From: Roseomonas acroporae
Lineage (GTDB): Bacteria > Pseudomonadota > Alphaproteobacteria > Acetobacterales > Acetobacteraceae
Direction: 5' to 3'
NCBI RefSeq assembly: GCF_023223525.1
Contig: NZ_JALPRX010000120.1
Coordinates: 1-46,152, forward strand
Length of the DNA stretch: 46,152 bases
Position 1 is the stretch's first letter. Every line of letters starts with the position of its first letter. The notes under the pieces are model-generated. The model did not search any database. It was given only the letters and a program-made list of their open reading frames with translations, and was not told the DNA's origin. Shown here piece after piece: positions 25,946 through 34,933 of this stretch. The position numbers were made by a program, and so were the translations under genes.

Positions 25946-26318
25946 CCGCGCGAGACGCCGCGGCGCGGCACCGCCATGCTCGCCGTGTGCGGGCTGGTGG
26001 CAGCGGAAACGCCGGGCGCGGACAAGCAGCCGTACCGGCCGGCCCTGCCAGGGCAGGTCGTGCAGCACCCGATCGTAGCGGCTGTGGATGTGCCGGGATG
26101 GTATGCCGCAGATCGGGCATGCCGCCTGAGGCTGGAGCGGCGTGACGACGATGGTGAGGCGGTCGGGGTGGGCAGGATCTGCTGCACCGGCAGCCCTGCC
26201 GGGATCAAGGGCAAGAGGCGCTTCGACAAGAACCAAGCTTCGATGGAGGTGAGCCCCCCTCCATACGTTCACTCGGAACCGGAACGACTACCCGCAGCAC
26301 GGGAAATGCGGGAGAACC
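25946..26318 (-). mobile_element. ISL3-family element, left end with broken transposase
   Basis: The terminal inverted repeat read inward on the minus strand is GGTTCTCCCGCATTTCCCGT (26299-26318), matching the end seen at 46036. The transposase starts at TTG 26229 (MSKRLLPLIPAGLPVQQILP), then needs a frameshift to continue as DRLTIVVTPLQPQAACPICG, HSRYDRVLHDLPWQGRPVRL and RARRFRCHQPA, the N-terminal zinc-finger domain of ISL3 transposases. It breaks off near 25950-26000, where palindromic repeats begin. A dead copy. Confidence 0.75.
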
Positions 26319-26457
26319 AATTCACGCGTAGCATTGACAGCAACACCGGGGGCGGCTGGGTCGGCAACGGCCCAGGCGCCGCTCATCTGCCCCACAAGAA
26401 CGTTTTTCCGTAGCTTCCGGACTGAAAGGAAGCAGGCGATTCGGAGGATGGCTCACA

Positions 26458-27207
26458 ATGGCGGGGCATGACCGCACCATCAGCGTATTGAAGCTGTTCA
26501 CCATCGATCGACCGGTCTGGACGGCCGAGAAGGTCGCCGAGGCGCTCGAGGTGTCGGTCAGCAGCGCCTATCGCTACGTGGCCATCCTGGTCGAGGCCGG
26601 CCTGCTGACGCCCGCGCGCGGTGGCAGCTACGTGCTTGGTCCCGCCATCATCCAGTACGACCGGCAGATCCAGTTAACCGACCCCCTGCTGGTAGCCGCC
26701 CGCCCCGTGATGGCCGACATCCTCCGCTACGCACCTTCCCACTCGGTGATCCTGCTATCCCGGATGTTCGAGGATACGGTGCTGTGCATCGATCAGCTCG
26801 TCGACGGCACGTATCCGACAGCAGAGGTGAGCTACGCGCGAGGCAGGCCGATGCCGCTCTTCCGCGGGGCCACCTCCAAGATCATGCTGCCCTATCTGCC
26901 GACGCGGGACCTCAGGCGCCTGCACGCGGCCCATGCTGGCGAGATCCGGGACGCCGGCCTCGGCGAAGGCTGGGACGAATTCCGCAAGGCCCTCACCGAG
27001 ATGCGCCGCAGGGGCTACGTGATCACCTATTGGGAGATCGATCCGGAGCGGATCGGTATCGCCGCGCCGCTGCTGGAGGACCAGAAGCGCCTGCTCGGCA
27101 GCCTGAGCTACGTGATCCCGAAATCCGAACAGGATACCGCGCCGCGCCTTGGGCCGCTCCTCATGGCGGCGGCGCGGGAGGTGGAAGTGCGTCTGGCCGA
27201 AGATTGA
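26458..27207 (+). CDS. IclR-family transcriptional regulator
   Basis: 249 residues. N-terminal winged helix (RTISVLKLFTIDRPVWTAEK, VAEALEVSVSSAYRYVAILV, EAGLLTPARGGSYVLGP), C-terminal IclR effector domain (RGRPMPLFRGATSKIMLPYL, RRRGYVITYWEID, GIAAPL). IclR proteins often control aromatic-acid catabolic genes in response to the substrate. ATG 26458 follows CGGAGGA at a suitable distance. It precedes the catabolic genes in the same direction with a 120-bp gap that has its own promoter and dyad (27236-27270). Confidence 0.92.
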   Translation: MAGHDRTISVLKLFTIDRPVWTAEKVAEALEVSVSSAYRYVAILVEAGLLTPARGGSYVLGPAIIQYDRQIQLTDPLLVAARPVMADILRYAPSHSVILLSRMFEDTVLCIDQLVDGTYPTAEVSYARGRPMPLFRGATSKIMLPYLPTRDLRRLHAAHAGEIRDAGLGEGWDEFRKALTEMRRRGYVITYWEIDPERIGIAAPLLEDQKRLLGSLSYVIPKSEQDTAPRLGPLLMAAAREVEVRLAED

Positions 27208-27235
27208 CCAAAGTCGCGTATTTCAGGAACTTATC

Positions 27236-27270
27236 CTGAGGACAGAGAAATTTTTCGCGTATAATGCGAA
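27236..27270 (+). promoter_or_regulatory. Promoter with operator-like dyad before the catabolic operon
   Basis: TTCGC (27254-27258) and GCGAA (27266-27270) form an inverted repeat whose 7-base spacer holds a consensus TATAAT (27260-27265). The -35 region is poor (TGAGGA at about 27237). An operator overlapping the -10 box would let the adjacent IclR protein block transcription; that link is inferred. Confidence 0.55.
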
Positions 27271-27330
27271 TTATGTTGAATTGAGTTTTGCTTGAATCCA
27301 GTCTCCCGGCAGCAACGGGAGGGGATACCC

Positions 27331-28161
27331 ATGACTGCCGCCATTCAAGCTGGTGCGTTCCTGCATCACATGGCGCTGGAGAGCGCCGATCCGGCCCGAA
27401 TGGCCGAATTCTATGCCGACGCCATGAACATGGCGGTCCGGCAGGAGGGTAGCACCTACATCTGCGAGGGGCCGCTGCGCCGCCTGCTGTTCGTCAAGGG
27501 CGAGAGCCGCCGCCTCGGCTACGCCGCCTTTGGCTGCCGCGACGAGCAGGGGCTGGAGGCGATCAGGCAGAAGGCGGCCACCAGCGGGCTCCACCTGCTC
27601 CCGTCGCCGTCTCCCTACTTCCGGCCCGGCGCCTTCGCCGTGCGCGATTGCGACGACAATCTCGTCGTCTTCGGCCTCGCCACGCAGGAGCCGGCGCGCG
27701 AGGGCATCCGCGGCCCGCTGCAGCACCTGACGCTCGCCTCGCAGGACCCGGATGCCATCGAGGCCTTCTACGTCGGCAAGCTCGGCTTCCGGACGAGCGA
27801 CTACGCGCGGGCCGAGGACGGCCGCACCCTGGCCGTGTGGACACGCTCCAACCACGAGCACCATACGCTGGCCTGTTTCCGCCGCAGCCGCCAGGGCATC
27901 GACCACTTCAGCTTCGAGGCCGGCGACTGGAACGTCATCAAGGACTGGTGCGACCGCATGGGCCGGCGCCGCACGCCGATCGTGTGGGGGCCGGGGCGCC
28001 ATGGGCCTGGCAACAACCTCTTCATCTTCATCGAGGATCCGGACCGGAACTGGATCGAGATCAGCGCCGAGCTGGAGGTCGTCCATGACCGCCCGAGCCA
28101 CACCTGGCCGGCGGAGGACTACACGCTGAACATGTGGGGGCGCGCGATCCACCGCGACTGA
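27331..28161 (+). CDS. VOC-family extradiol dioxygenase-like protein
   Basis: 276 residues with two vicinal-oxygen-chelate modules. The N-terminal one begins FLHHMALESADPARMAEFYA; the C-terminal one begins LQHLTLASQDPDAIEAFYVG, followed by GIDHFSFEAGDWNVIKDW and NLFIFIEDPDRNWIEISAEL. The metal ligands expected for a type I extradiol (catechol 2,3-) dioxygenase are present: H of LQHL, H of IDHF and E of WIEIS. It would cleave a catechol-like ring next to the diol. ATG 27331 follows GGGAGGGG. First structural gene of the operon. Confidence 0.88.
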   Translation: MTAAIQAGAFLHHMALESADPARMAEFYADAMNMAVRQEGSTYICEGPLRRLLFVKGESRRLGYAAFGCRDEQGLEAIRQKAATSGLHLLPSPSPYFRPGAFAVRDCDDNLVVFGLATQEPAREGIRGPLQHLTLASQDPDAIEAFYVGKLGFRTSDYARAEDGRTLAVWTRSNHEHHTLACFRRSRQGIDHFSFEAGDWNVIKDWCDRMGRRRTPIVWGPGRHGPGNNLFIFIEDPDRNWIEISAELEVVHDRPSHTWPAEDYTLNMWGRAIHRD

Positions 28162-28314
28162 AGCCGCCCCGCACAGACGCGAATGCCGAGGGGGCGCGAC
28201 GCGCGGGGCCGCGGGGGCGGTCCCGCACCGCGCCGTGCAGGCCCGCCGGTCCGCCCGCGCGCGGACGGGCACGGCAGAGCCCGGCGGCGCCGCTCCCTTT
28301 TCCCGGAGAAGAGC

Positions 28315-29160
28315 ATGAAACTCGCTACAGTTCGTATCGCCGGCGCGCCCAGCTGGGGCCTCGTCATCGGCGACACCTTCCGCGACCTCGGCGCCGTGCT
28401 GGGCGACCGCCTGCCGGACCTCAAAAGCGTCATCGCGCAGGACGCGTTCGACGGACTGCCCGCCCACGCGGAAGCGGCGCCCGCCCTTCCGCTTGATGCG
28501 CTGGAATGGCTGCCAGTGATCCCCAACCCGGACAAGATCCTCTGCGTCGGCCTCAACTACGAGACCCACCGGAAGGAGACCGGTCGCGCCGAGGTGGGGC
28601 ACCCCACCATCTTCGCCCGCTACGCCAACAGCCAGACCGGCCACCGCCAGCCGATCCTGCGGCCGAAGGTCTCGGCTGATCTCGACTACGAGGGCGAGCT
28701 GGCCGTGATCATCGGCAGGCCCGGCCGCTACATCGCGCGCGCCGACGCACTCGGCCACGTCGCCGGCTACGCATGCTACAACGACGGCAGCGTGCGCGAC
28801 TGGCAGCGCCATACGCACCAGTTCACGCCGGGCAAGAATTTTCCGTGCACCGGGGCGTTCGGGCCCTGGATGGTGACGCCCGACGAGGTCGGCGAACTTG
28901 CCCCGCTGCTGCTGCAGACGCGCCTGAACGGCGTGGTGGTGCAGGAGGCGCGGATCGCCGACATGATCTTCGATGTACCGCGGCAGATCGAGTACTGCTC
29001 GGCCTTCACCCGCCTCGAGCCGGGCGACGTGATCGCCAGCGGCACGCCGGGCGGCGTCGGCGCCAAGCGCCAGCCACCCCTGTGGATGAAGCCCGGCGAC
29101 ACGGTGGAGGTCGAGATCGACCGCGTCGGCCTCCTGGTCAACATCATCGCCGACGAGTGA
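28315..29160 (+). CDS. Fumarylacetoacetate hydrolase-family protein
   Basis: 281 residues. N-terminal FAH-specific domain (MKLATVRIAGAPSWGLVIGD), then the catalytic core: ILCVGLNYETHRKETG, PTIFARYANSQTG, DLDYEGELAVIIGRPGR (metal ligands E and E), GKNFPCTGAFGPWMV and VIASGTPGGVGAKR. The family hydrolyses C-C bonds of acylpyruvates or hydrates/decarboxylates ring-cleavage products. After an extradiol dioxygenase it would process the ring-fission product. ATG 28315 follows CGGAGAAGAGC. The 153-bp gap before it is GC-rich and without a gene. Confidence 0.9.
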   Translation: MKLATVRIAGAPSWGLVIGDTFRDLGAVLGDRLPDLKSVIAQDAFDGLPAHAEAAPALPLDALEWLPVIPNPDKILCVGLNYETHRKETGRAEVGHPTIFARYANSQTGHRQPILRPKVSADLDYEGELAVIIGRPGRYIARADALGHVAGYACYNDGSVRDWQRHTHQFTPGKNFPCTGAFGPWMVTPDEVGELAPLLLQTRLNGVVVQEARIADMIFDVPRQIEYCSAFTRLEPGDVIASGTPGGVGAKRQPPLWMKPGDTVEVEIDRVGLLVNIIADE

Positions 29161-29210
29161 CGTCGGCCTCCGGCGTACGCAACGAGAAGAACGGCAGCGG
29201 GGAATCGGAC

Positions 29211-30866
29211 ATGGAAAAGCCTCTGCATTATCCGGTCGTGGTGATCGGGAGCGGGCCGATCGGCCTCACCCTGACCAACCTGCTCGGCATCCACGGCGTC
29301 GGCACCGCCATCGTCGAGCGCAACCGGCTGACGGTGCAGGAGCCGCGCGCGGTCTCCATCGACGACGAGTCGCTGCGGACCCTGCAGAACGTCGGCGTGG
29401 TGGAGGCGGTACTGCACCACGTCGTGGCCGGCTACGGCTCGATCTACTACGGACCCAGTCGCAAGCCCTTCGCGAAGGTCGAGCCGACAGGCCGGCCCTA
29501 CGGCTATCCCCGGCGCAACGCTTTCCGCCAGCCCATCCTGGAGCAGCAGCTTCGGGATGCGCTGGCCCGCTTCCCGCACGTCGAGACCTTCTACGGCTGG
29601 GACCTGATCGACCATGGCCAGGATGCCGAGCGCGTCACGCTGCGCCTGAAGGGGCCCGATGGGCAGCGCCGCAGCGTCACCTGCGACTACCTCGTGGGCT
29701 GCGACGGCGCGTCGAGCCGGGTGCGGGAAGGGCTCGGCATCCAGCTAGCAGGGACGACTTTCGAGGAACGCTGGTTGATCCTCGACCTGGAAGGCAACCG
29801 CAACACCACGAAGCACACCGAGGTGTTCTGCGACCGCCGCCGCCCCTGCATCACGCTGCCAGGCCCCGACGACACGCGCCGCTACGAGTTCAAGCTCCTG
29901 CCCGGCGAGACGGACGCCGAACTGCTCGACCCCGCGATGGTCGCCAGGCTGCTGGCGACCCATGGCGCCGATCCCGCGGCCACGCTGCGGCGCAAGGTCG
30001 TGTACCGCTTCCACGCCCGCTCCGCGCCGGAATGGTCCTCCGGCCGCGTCTTCCTGGCGGGCGACGCCGCCCATCTCACCCCTCCCTTCGCCGGCCAGGG
30101 CATGAACAGCGGGCTGCGCGACGCGCAGAACCTCGCCTGGAAGCTGGCCGCCGTGCTGCGCGGCCAGCTGGGGAGCAGCCTGCTCGCCACCTACCAGCAG
30201 GAGCGCAAGGATCATCTGTGGCAGATGATCCAGCTCGCCCTGCGGATGGGGCGGGTGATGGCGCCGCGCGGCGTGCTGCACGGCCTGGCCACGCGCGCCT
30301 TCTTCCACGCGCTCAACGTCTGGCCGGCCGCGCGCGACTACGTGGCGCAGATGAAGTACAAGCCGTCGCCCTATTTCGCGAGCGGGTTCCTGGTCGGCGG
30401 CGGCTCGCGCGGGCTGGTCGGGCGGCTGCTGTCGCAGCCGGAGGTGGCGGGGCCCGACGGCACGCGGATGCTGCTGGACGAGGCGCTCGGGCCGGGCTTC
30501 GCGCTCCTCGTGCGCACGGCCGATCCGCAGAGCGCCTTCGCGCGGCTAGACCAGCCGGTGTGGGCGGCGCTCGGCGCCCGGCGCGTCGCGCTGCTGCCGG
30601 AGGGAACGACCGGCGGCGAGGCGCCGGACGGTTCGTTCGTCGCCGTCCACGAGGTCACGCCGCTGCTCGCCGGCCAGCTCCCGCCCGACCAGGCCGTGCT
30701 GCTGCGACCAGACCGTTACGTGGCAGCGACGATCCCGCTCGCCGAGGCGGCGGCGGTGGCAGCGAAGGTCGAGGCGCTGGTCGACGGCACGTGGCCTGCC
30801 TCCCGGCCTAATCAGGTGCTCCTGGTGCGGCCGGAGCAGGCCCGCGAGACCGCGGCCGCGGCGTAG
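29211..30866 (+). CDS. FAD-dependent aromatic hydroxylase (MhpA-like)
   Basis: 551 residues, class A flavoprotein monooxygenase. FAD motif VVVIGSGPIGLTL (13-18), NADPH/FAD motif VGCDGASSRVRE, and GDAAHLTPPFAGQGMNSGLR with DAQNLAWKL. The length and C-terminal thioredoxin-like region fit the MhpA/PheA group that hydroxylates 3-hydroxyphenylpropionate or similar phenols to catechols. It would make the substrate for the dioxygenase two genes upstream. ATG 29211 is preceded by AGCGGGGAA and lies 50 bp after the hydrolase. The exact phenolic substrate is not predictable. Confidence 0.9.
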   Translation: MEKPLHYPVVVIGSGPIGLTLTNLLGIHGVGTAIVERNRLTVQEPRAVSIDDESLRTLQNVGVVEAVLHHVVAGYGSIYYGPSRKPFAKVEPTGRPYGYPRRNAFRQPILEQQLRDALARFPHVETFYGWDLIDHGQDAERVTLRLKGPDGQRRSVTCDYLVGCDGASSRVREGLGIQLAGTTFEERWLILDLEGNRNTTKHTEVFCDRRRPCITLPGPDDTRRYEFKLLPGETDAELLDPAMVARLLATHGADPAATLRRKVVYRFHARSAPEWSSGRVFLAGDAAHLTPPFAGQGMNSGLRDAQNLAWKLAAVLRGQLGSSLLATYQQERKDHLWQMIQLALRMGRVMAPRGVLHGLATRAFFHALNVWPAARDYVAQMKYKPSPYFASGFLVGGGSRGLVGRLLSQPEVAGPDGTRMLLDEALGPGFALLVRTADPQSAFARLDQPVWAALGARRVALLPEGTTGGEAPDGSFVAVHEVTPLLAGQLPPDQAVLLRPDRYVAATIPLAEAAAVAAKVEALVDGTWPASRPNQVLLVRPEQARETAAAA

Positions 30867-30918
30867 CGACGCCGCGACAGTACTCGAAAAGAATCAAGCC
30901 AAGAGGAAGGTCCCCGTG

Positions 30919-32292
30919 ATGGCAGCCCAGCGTACGAGGATGGTCGGCGACATCGTCGACGAGAATCCGATGAGCCGGTTCCAGATCGGCATTATCGTCA
31001 TGTGCGGCTGCGTCGCCGTGCTCGATGGGTTCGATACGCAGTGCATCGGCTTCCTCGCGCCGGCGATCTCCGAATCGCTCGGCCATCCGCTGTCCGGCTT
31101 TGCGCCGGTCTTCGTCGCGGGCCTGCTCGGCCTCATGGCCGGCGCGGCGGTCCTCGGGCCGCTCGCCGACCGGATCGGGCGCAAGTGGGTGCTGACCGGC
31201 TCGACCTTCGCCTTCGGCATCATGTCCTTCCTCTCCGCCTACGTTACCTCGTTCGACATGCTGGTGGTCCTGCGCTTCCTGACCGGCATCGGGCTCGGCG
31301 GCGCGCTGACCAACGTCGTCGCCATCACGGCGGAGTACGCGCCGAAGCGGATGCAGGCCATCTTCGTCTCCCTGCTCTTCACCGGCATGCCGCTGGGCGC
31401 GGGGATCGGCGGGCTGGTGGCGGCGGCGCTGCTGCCCGTCTGGGGCTGGCAGGCGGTCTTCGTCGCGGGCGGCGTGCTGCCCGTGGCGCTCGCCCTGGTC
31501 CTGGCGTTGCGGATGCCGGAATCGGCCCGCTTCCTGGTCACGCGGCGGACCGGCCAGTCGGATGTCCGCGCACTGCTGGCGCGCATCGTGCCGGACCCCG
31601 CCACGCTCGACGGCATCCGCTTCGTGCCCGGCACGCCGGCGCCCAAGGGGATGTCGGTCCGCCATCTCTTCACCGAGGGACGCGCGAGCGGCACGCTGCT
31701 GCTCTGGACCTCCTACTTCATGAACCTCATCATCATCTACTTCATCGTGAGCTGGCTGCCGGCGGTGATCCGGCAGGCGGGCATGCCGCTCTCGACCGGC
31801 ATCATGGCGATCTCGCTGTTCAGCGCGGGCGGGGTGATCGGCTCCCTTCTCCAGGGCGTGACGATGCAGGCGGTGGGCGCGCGGCGCTGCCTCGCCGTGC
31901 AGTTCACCCTGTCGATGCTGCTCATCGGCTCGCTCGGCATGCTGCCGCCGAGCGCGGTGCTGCTGCAGGCCGTCGCGCTGCTGCTCGGCGTCGTCGTGCA
32001 GGGCGCGCAGGCCGGACTCAACGCGCTGGTAGCGGGCTTCTATCCGACCGCCATCCGCTCGACCGGAGTCGGCTGGGCGCTCGCGGTGGGGCGTATCGGC
32101 TCGATCGTCGGCCCGGTTCTCGGCGGCGTCGTCCTGTCCCTGGGCTGGTCCCTGCAGCAGATCTTCCTGGCTGGCGCCGTGCCAGCCCTGTGCGCCGGTC
32201 TCGCGGTGCTGGTCGGCGGCCTGATGCGGAACGCCGAATTACAGGGGCGCCCGGACGAGATGCGGTTCGAGGGCGACCCGTCCCACTACTAG
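30919..32292 (+). CDS. Aromatic-acid MFS transporter (AAHS type)
   Basis: 457 residues, twelve membrane segments. Helix 1 carries the AAHS signature VLDGFDTQCIGFLAPAI (the D-G-[FY]-D motif of 4-hydroxybenzoate/hydroxyphenylpropionate transporters), then GPLADRIGRKWVLTGS (motif A). Imports the aromatic acid for the operon. ATG 30919 has AAGAGGAAGG at 8 bases; a GTG three bases upstream is less likely. The stop TAG (32290-32292) lies in the CTAG end of repeat C, so the natural C-terminus may have been slightly altered, although the length is normal. Confidence 0.92.
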   Translation: MAAQRTRMVGDIVDENPMSRFQIGIIVMCGCVAVLDGFDTQCIGFLAPAISESLGHPLSGFAPVFVAGLLGLMAGAAVLGPLADRIGRKWVLTGSTFAFGIMSFLSAYVTSFDMLVVLRFLTGIGLGGALTNVVAITAEYAPKRMQAIFVSLLFTGMPLGAGIGGLVAAALLPVWGWQAVFVAGGVLPVALALVLALRMPESARFLVTRRTGQSDVRALLARIVPDPATLDGIRFVPGTPAPKGMSVRHLFTEGRASGTLLLWTSYFMNLIIIYFIVSWLPAVIRQAGMPLSTGIMAISLFSAGGVIGSLLQGVTMQAVGARRCLAVQFTLSMLLIGSLGMLPPSAVLLQAVALLLGVVVQGAQAGLNALVAGFYPTAIRSTGVGWALAVGRIGSIVGPVLGGVVLSLGWSLQQIFLAGAVPALCAGLAVLVGGLMRNAELQGRPDEMRFEGDPSHY

Positions 32293-32395
32293 AGCCGATC
32301 CAGCCTGACTGTATCAGGCCGGAACGGCTCCAGCCTTTGATCCGGCGCATTTTCCGAGCCGCTGAGCGAGTACGCTCAGCTTGAAAATGCTCTGG
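32289..32395 (-). repeat. Two-hairpin repeat, copy C (inverted)
   Basis: Reverse complement of copies A and B with a changed linker (GCCGGATCAAAGG in place of GAAAAATCAAAAGG) and one loop change. Its CTAG end provides the stop of the MFS gene; its other end abuts the dnaE2 stump. Confidence 0.9.
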
Positions 32396-32819
32396 AGCCG
32401 TTCCCGGAGAGCCACGCCGCCTCCTTCGCAGCTCGCCTACGCCTCCGCCTGGCTGAAGTGCCACCAAGGGGATCGTGTTCGTCACCGTCGAGGACGAACA
32501 CGGCGACGCCAACCTCGTGGTCTACGCCGATATCGGCCGGCGCGACCGGGCGGCGCTGGTCGGGGCGCGGCTGCTGATCGCCGAGGGGCGGGTGGAACGC
32601 GAGGACCGGCACGCCGAGGTGCCGATCCTGCACCTGATCTGCCGTCGGCTGATCGACCGTACCGAGTTGCTGGAGCAGCTCGGCGCGGTGGACGGCACCG
32701 CCGAAGGCTGGGCGCGGCTGCTGGCGCGGGCGGACGAGGTGCGCCGACCGGAGCCGGGGTCGCGGCGCGATGCGGCGCAGGCGGCGACCCGCATGCAGCG
32801 CAGCCGCGCTTTCAGGTGA
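32396..32819 (+). pseudogene. dnaE2: Error-prone polymerase DnaE2, internally deleted 3' remnant
   Basis: Directly after repeat C comes [10 protein letters not shown], then after a frame change [11 protein letters not shown]: the conserved [23 protein letters not shown] block of DnaE2. It is joined at about 32463 to KGIVFVTVEDEHGDANLVVY, ARLLIAEGRVEREDRHAEV and HLICRRLIDRTELL, the C-terminal OB domain. Around 200 residues that normally lie between are missing, as is everything 5'. It ends TGA 32819. Not functional. DnaE2 is the polymerase of the ImuA-ImuB-DnaE2 SOS mutasome. Confidence 0.8.
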
Positions 32820-33050
32820 ATCCGGGCCGGCCGGATCCGCGCATGGCGGGTGGAGCGAGTGGCATGGCGACGGGCGGATGACGAGGATCCACCGATCCTG
32901 CCCCGGTGCTCGTCATGGCCGCACCACGTCGCCATCCATCGCGGCTTCCCTGGACACGGATCACCCCGGCCTGCGCGGCGTATGGGCGACACGTTTCCGC
33001 GTCGCCGTGGGGAAGGCGGACGGACGGGCCGCTGCCGCTACGGTCCCACT

Positions 33051-34832
33051 TCAACGCCCGATGGCGTAGGCCTGCATCAGCCGCGGCGTGGCGGCGGCGA
33101 TGACGAAGCCGTCCTCCCGGCCCACGGCGCAGACGCGGCCGAGCGACCAGCCGCTCTCCACCTTGACGCGGTGCCCGCGGCGCTCCAGCGCGGCGATGGC
33201 GTCCGGCCCCAGCCGGTCCTCCACGAGCAGCCGCCCCGCCTCGAAGCTGCGGGGATAGAAGGATTGCGGGAAGTGCTTGCTGGTGAAGAGCGGCAGGTCG
33301 ATCGCGGCCTGCAGGTCCAGCCCGTGGTGCAGCCGGCGCAGCAGGACGGCGAGAGTCCACTGGTCCTGCTGGTCGCCGCCCGGCGTGCCCAGGGCGAGGA
33401 TCGCCTCGCCGTCGCGCGTCACCAGGGTCGGGGTCAGGGTGGTGCGGGGACGCGTGCCCGGCCGCAGGTCGCTGGGCAGGCCGGCATTCAGCCAGCTCAT
33501 CTGCCCGCGCGTGGAGATGGAGAAGCCGAGGCCCGGCACGGCAGGGGAGGATTGCAGCCAGCCGCCGGACGGCGTGGCGGACACCATGTTGCCCCAGCGG
33601 TCGACCACGTCGAGATGGACCGTGTCGCCCCATTCCACCGGCAGGGGGGCGAAGGTGGGTTCGCCGAAGCCGATGCCGACGGGCGTCTCGGCGCCGGCCA
33701 TGGCGAGGATGCGGCGCATCGCCGCCGCCGCGCCGGGCAGGTCGCCGGGGACGAGGTCCATCGAGGCCGTCTCGCCCACCAGGGCGCGGCGGCGGTCGGC
33801 GTAGCCGTCGGAAAGCAGGGTGGCGAGCGGGATGTCGGACGCGTCCGGATCGCCGTAGAACACCTCGCGGTCGGCGTAGGAGAGCTTCATGCACTCCACC
33901 AGCGTGTGCACGAAGCGCTCGCCGGCCGGGTCCATGCCGGCGATGTCCATGCCCTCCAGCAGACCGAGCGTCTGGAGCAGGACGGGGCCCTGGCCCCAGG
34001 GCCCGGTCTTGTGGACGGTCACGCCGGCATGGTCGCGCGACACCGTGCGCTCCACCCGCGCCTCGTAGCGGGCGAAGTCGTCGCCGCGCAGCAGGCCGGC
34101 ATGGCGGCGGCCGCTCGAATCCATCAGCGCGGCGCCGCGGTAGAAGCGATCCACCGCCTCGGCCACGAAGCCTCGGTAGAAGGCGTCGCGGGCGGCGGCG
34201 ATCTGGCGCTCGCGGTCGGCGCCGGCGGCCTCGGCCTCGCGCAGGAGGCGGCGATAGGTGGCGGCGATGCCGGGGGTACGGAAGCGGCTGCGGGGGCGGG
34301 GGACCTCGCCGCCGGGCAGCCAGACCTCGGCCGAGCTGGGCCATTCGGCCGGGAAGAATTCGCGGGCCGGCAGGATGGAGGACGAGACGCGGGGCAGGAC
34401 GGGGAAGCCGTCCTCCGCGTAGCCGATGGCGGCCTCCAGCACGGCCCGCAGGCTCCAGGTGCCGTGGTCGCGCAGCAGCAGCATCCACGCGTCGAAGGCG
34501 CCGGGGACGACGGCGGGAAGCAGGCCGGTGCCCGGCACCTGCGCGAGGCCCAGCGCGGCGAAGGCCTCGGCCGTGGCCGCCATGGGAAAGGGCCCCTGGC
34601 CGCAGATGACCTGCGGCTCCGGCGCGTCGTGCCGCTTGAGGATGATGGGCACCTCGCCGCCCGGGCCGTTCAGGTGCGGCTCCACGATCTGCAGCACGAA
34701 GCCGGCGGCGATGGCGGCGTCGAAGGCGTTGCCGCCGCGCTCCAGCACGGACATGCCGACGGCGCTGGCGAGCCAGTGCGTGGTTGCCACCGCGCCGAAG
34801 GTGCCGCGGATCTCCGGCCGGGTGGTGAACAT
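33051..34832 (-). CDS. ggt: Gamma-glutamyltransferase
   Basis: 593 residues, Ntn-hydrolase that removes or transfers the gamma-glutamyl group of glutathione and related compounds and matures by self-cleavage. The autocatalytic threonine is T404 in VEWGDTVHLDVVDRWGN; upstream are GVATTHWLAS-like and ERGGNAFDAAIA signatures, downstream RPRTTLTPTLV and LGTPGGDQQDQW. I see no convincing signal peptide, so export is uncertain. ATG 34832 follows ACGGAGCGCAG; the frame opens 14 codons further up, but that would run through the palindrome at 34851-34872. Divergent from a FadR-type regulator. Confidence 0.92.
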   Translation of the reverse strand: MFTTRPEIRGTFGAVATTHWLASAVGMSVLERGGNAFDAAIAAGFVLQIVEPHLNGPGGEVPIILKRHDAPEPQVICGQGPFPMAATAEAFAALGLAQVPGTGLLPAVVPGAFDAWMLLLRDHGTWSLRAVLEAAIGYAEDGFPVLPRVSSSILPAREFFPAEWPSSAEVWLPGGEVPRPRSRFRTPGIAATYRRLLREAEAAGADRERQIAAARDAFYRGFVAEAVDRFYRGAALMDSSGRRHAGLLRGDDFARYEARVERTVSRDHAGVTVHKTGPWGQGPVLLQTLGLLEGMDIAGMDPAGERFVHTLVECMKLSYADREVFYGDPDASDIPLATLLSDGYADRRRALVGETASMDLVPGDLPGAAAAMRRILAMAGAETPVGIGFGEPTFAPLPVEWGDTVHLDVVDRWGNMVSATPSGGWLQSSPAVPGLGFSISTRGQMSWLNAGLPSDLRPGTRPRTTLTPTLVTRDGEAILALGTPGGDQQDQWTLAVLLRRLHHGLDLQAAIDLPLFTSKHFPQSFYPRSFEAGRLLVEDRLGPDAIAALERRGHRVKVESGWSLGRVCAVGREDGFVIAAATPRLMQAYAIGR

Positions 34833-34850
34833 GCTGCGCTCCGTGTGTTT

Positions 34851-34872
34851 GGAACCAATCAGGATTGGTTCC
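34851..34872. promoter_or_regulatory. Perfect palindrome between ggt and the FadR-type regulator
   Basis: GGAACCAATC-AG-GATTGGTTCC, two perfect 10-base arms with a 2-base spacer, about 20 bp upstream of the ggt start and 60 bp upstream of the regulator start. FadR/GntR proteins bind such palindromes, often with TTGGT/ACCAA half sites. The regulator encoded next door is the likely ligand and may control both directions. Confidence 0.75.
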
Positions 34873-34933
34873 ATTCTGCTGCCTCTGAGGCCACCCTAGG
34901 CCAATAGAAATAGAGGTAGAAGGGGAAGCAGCC

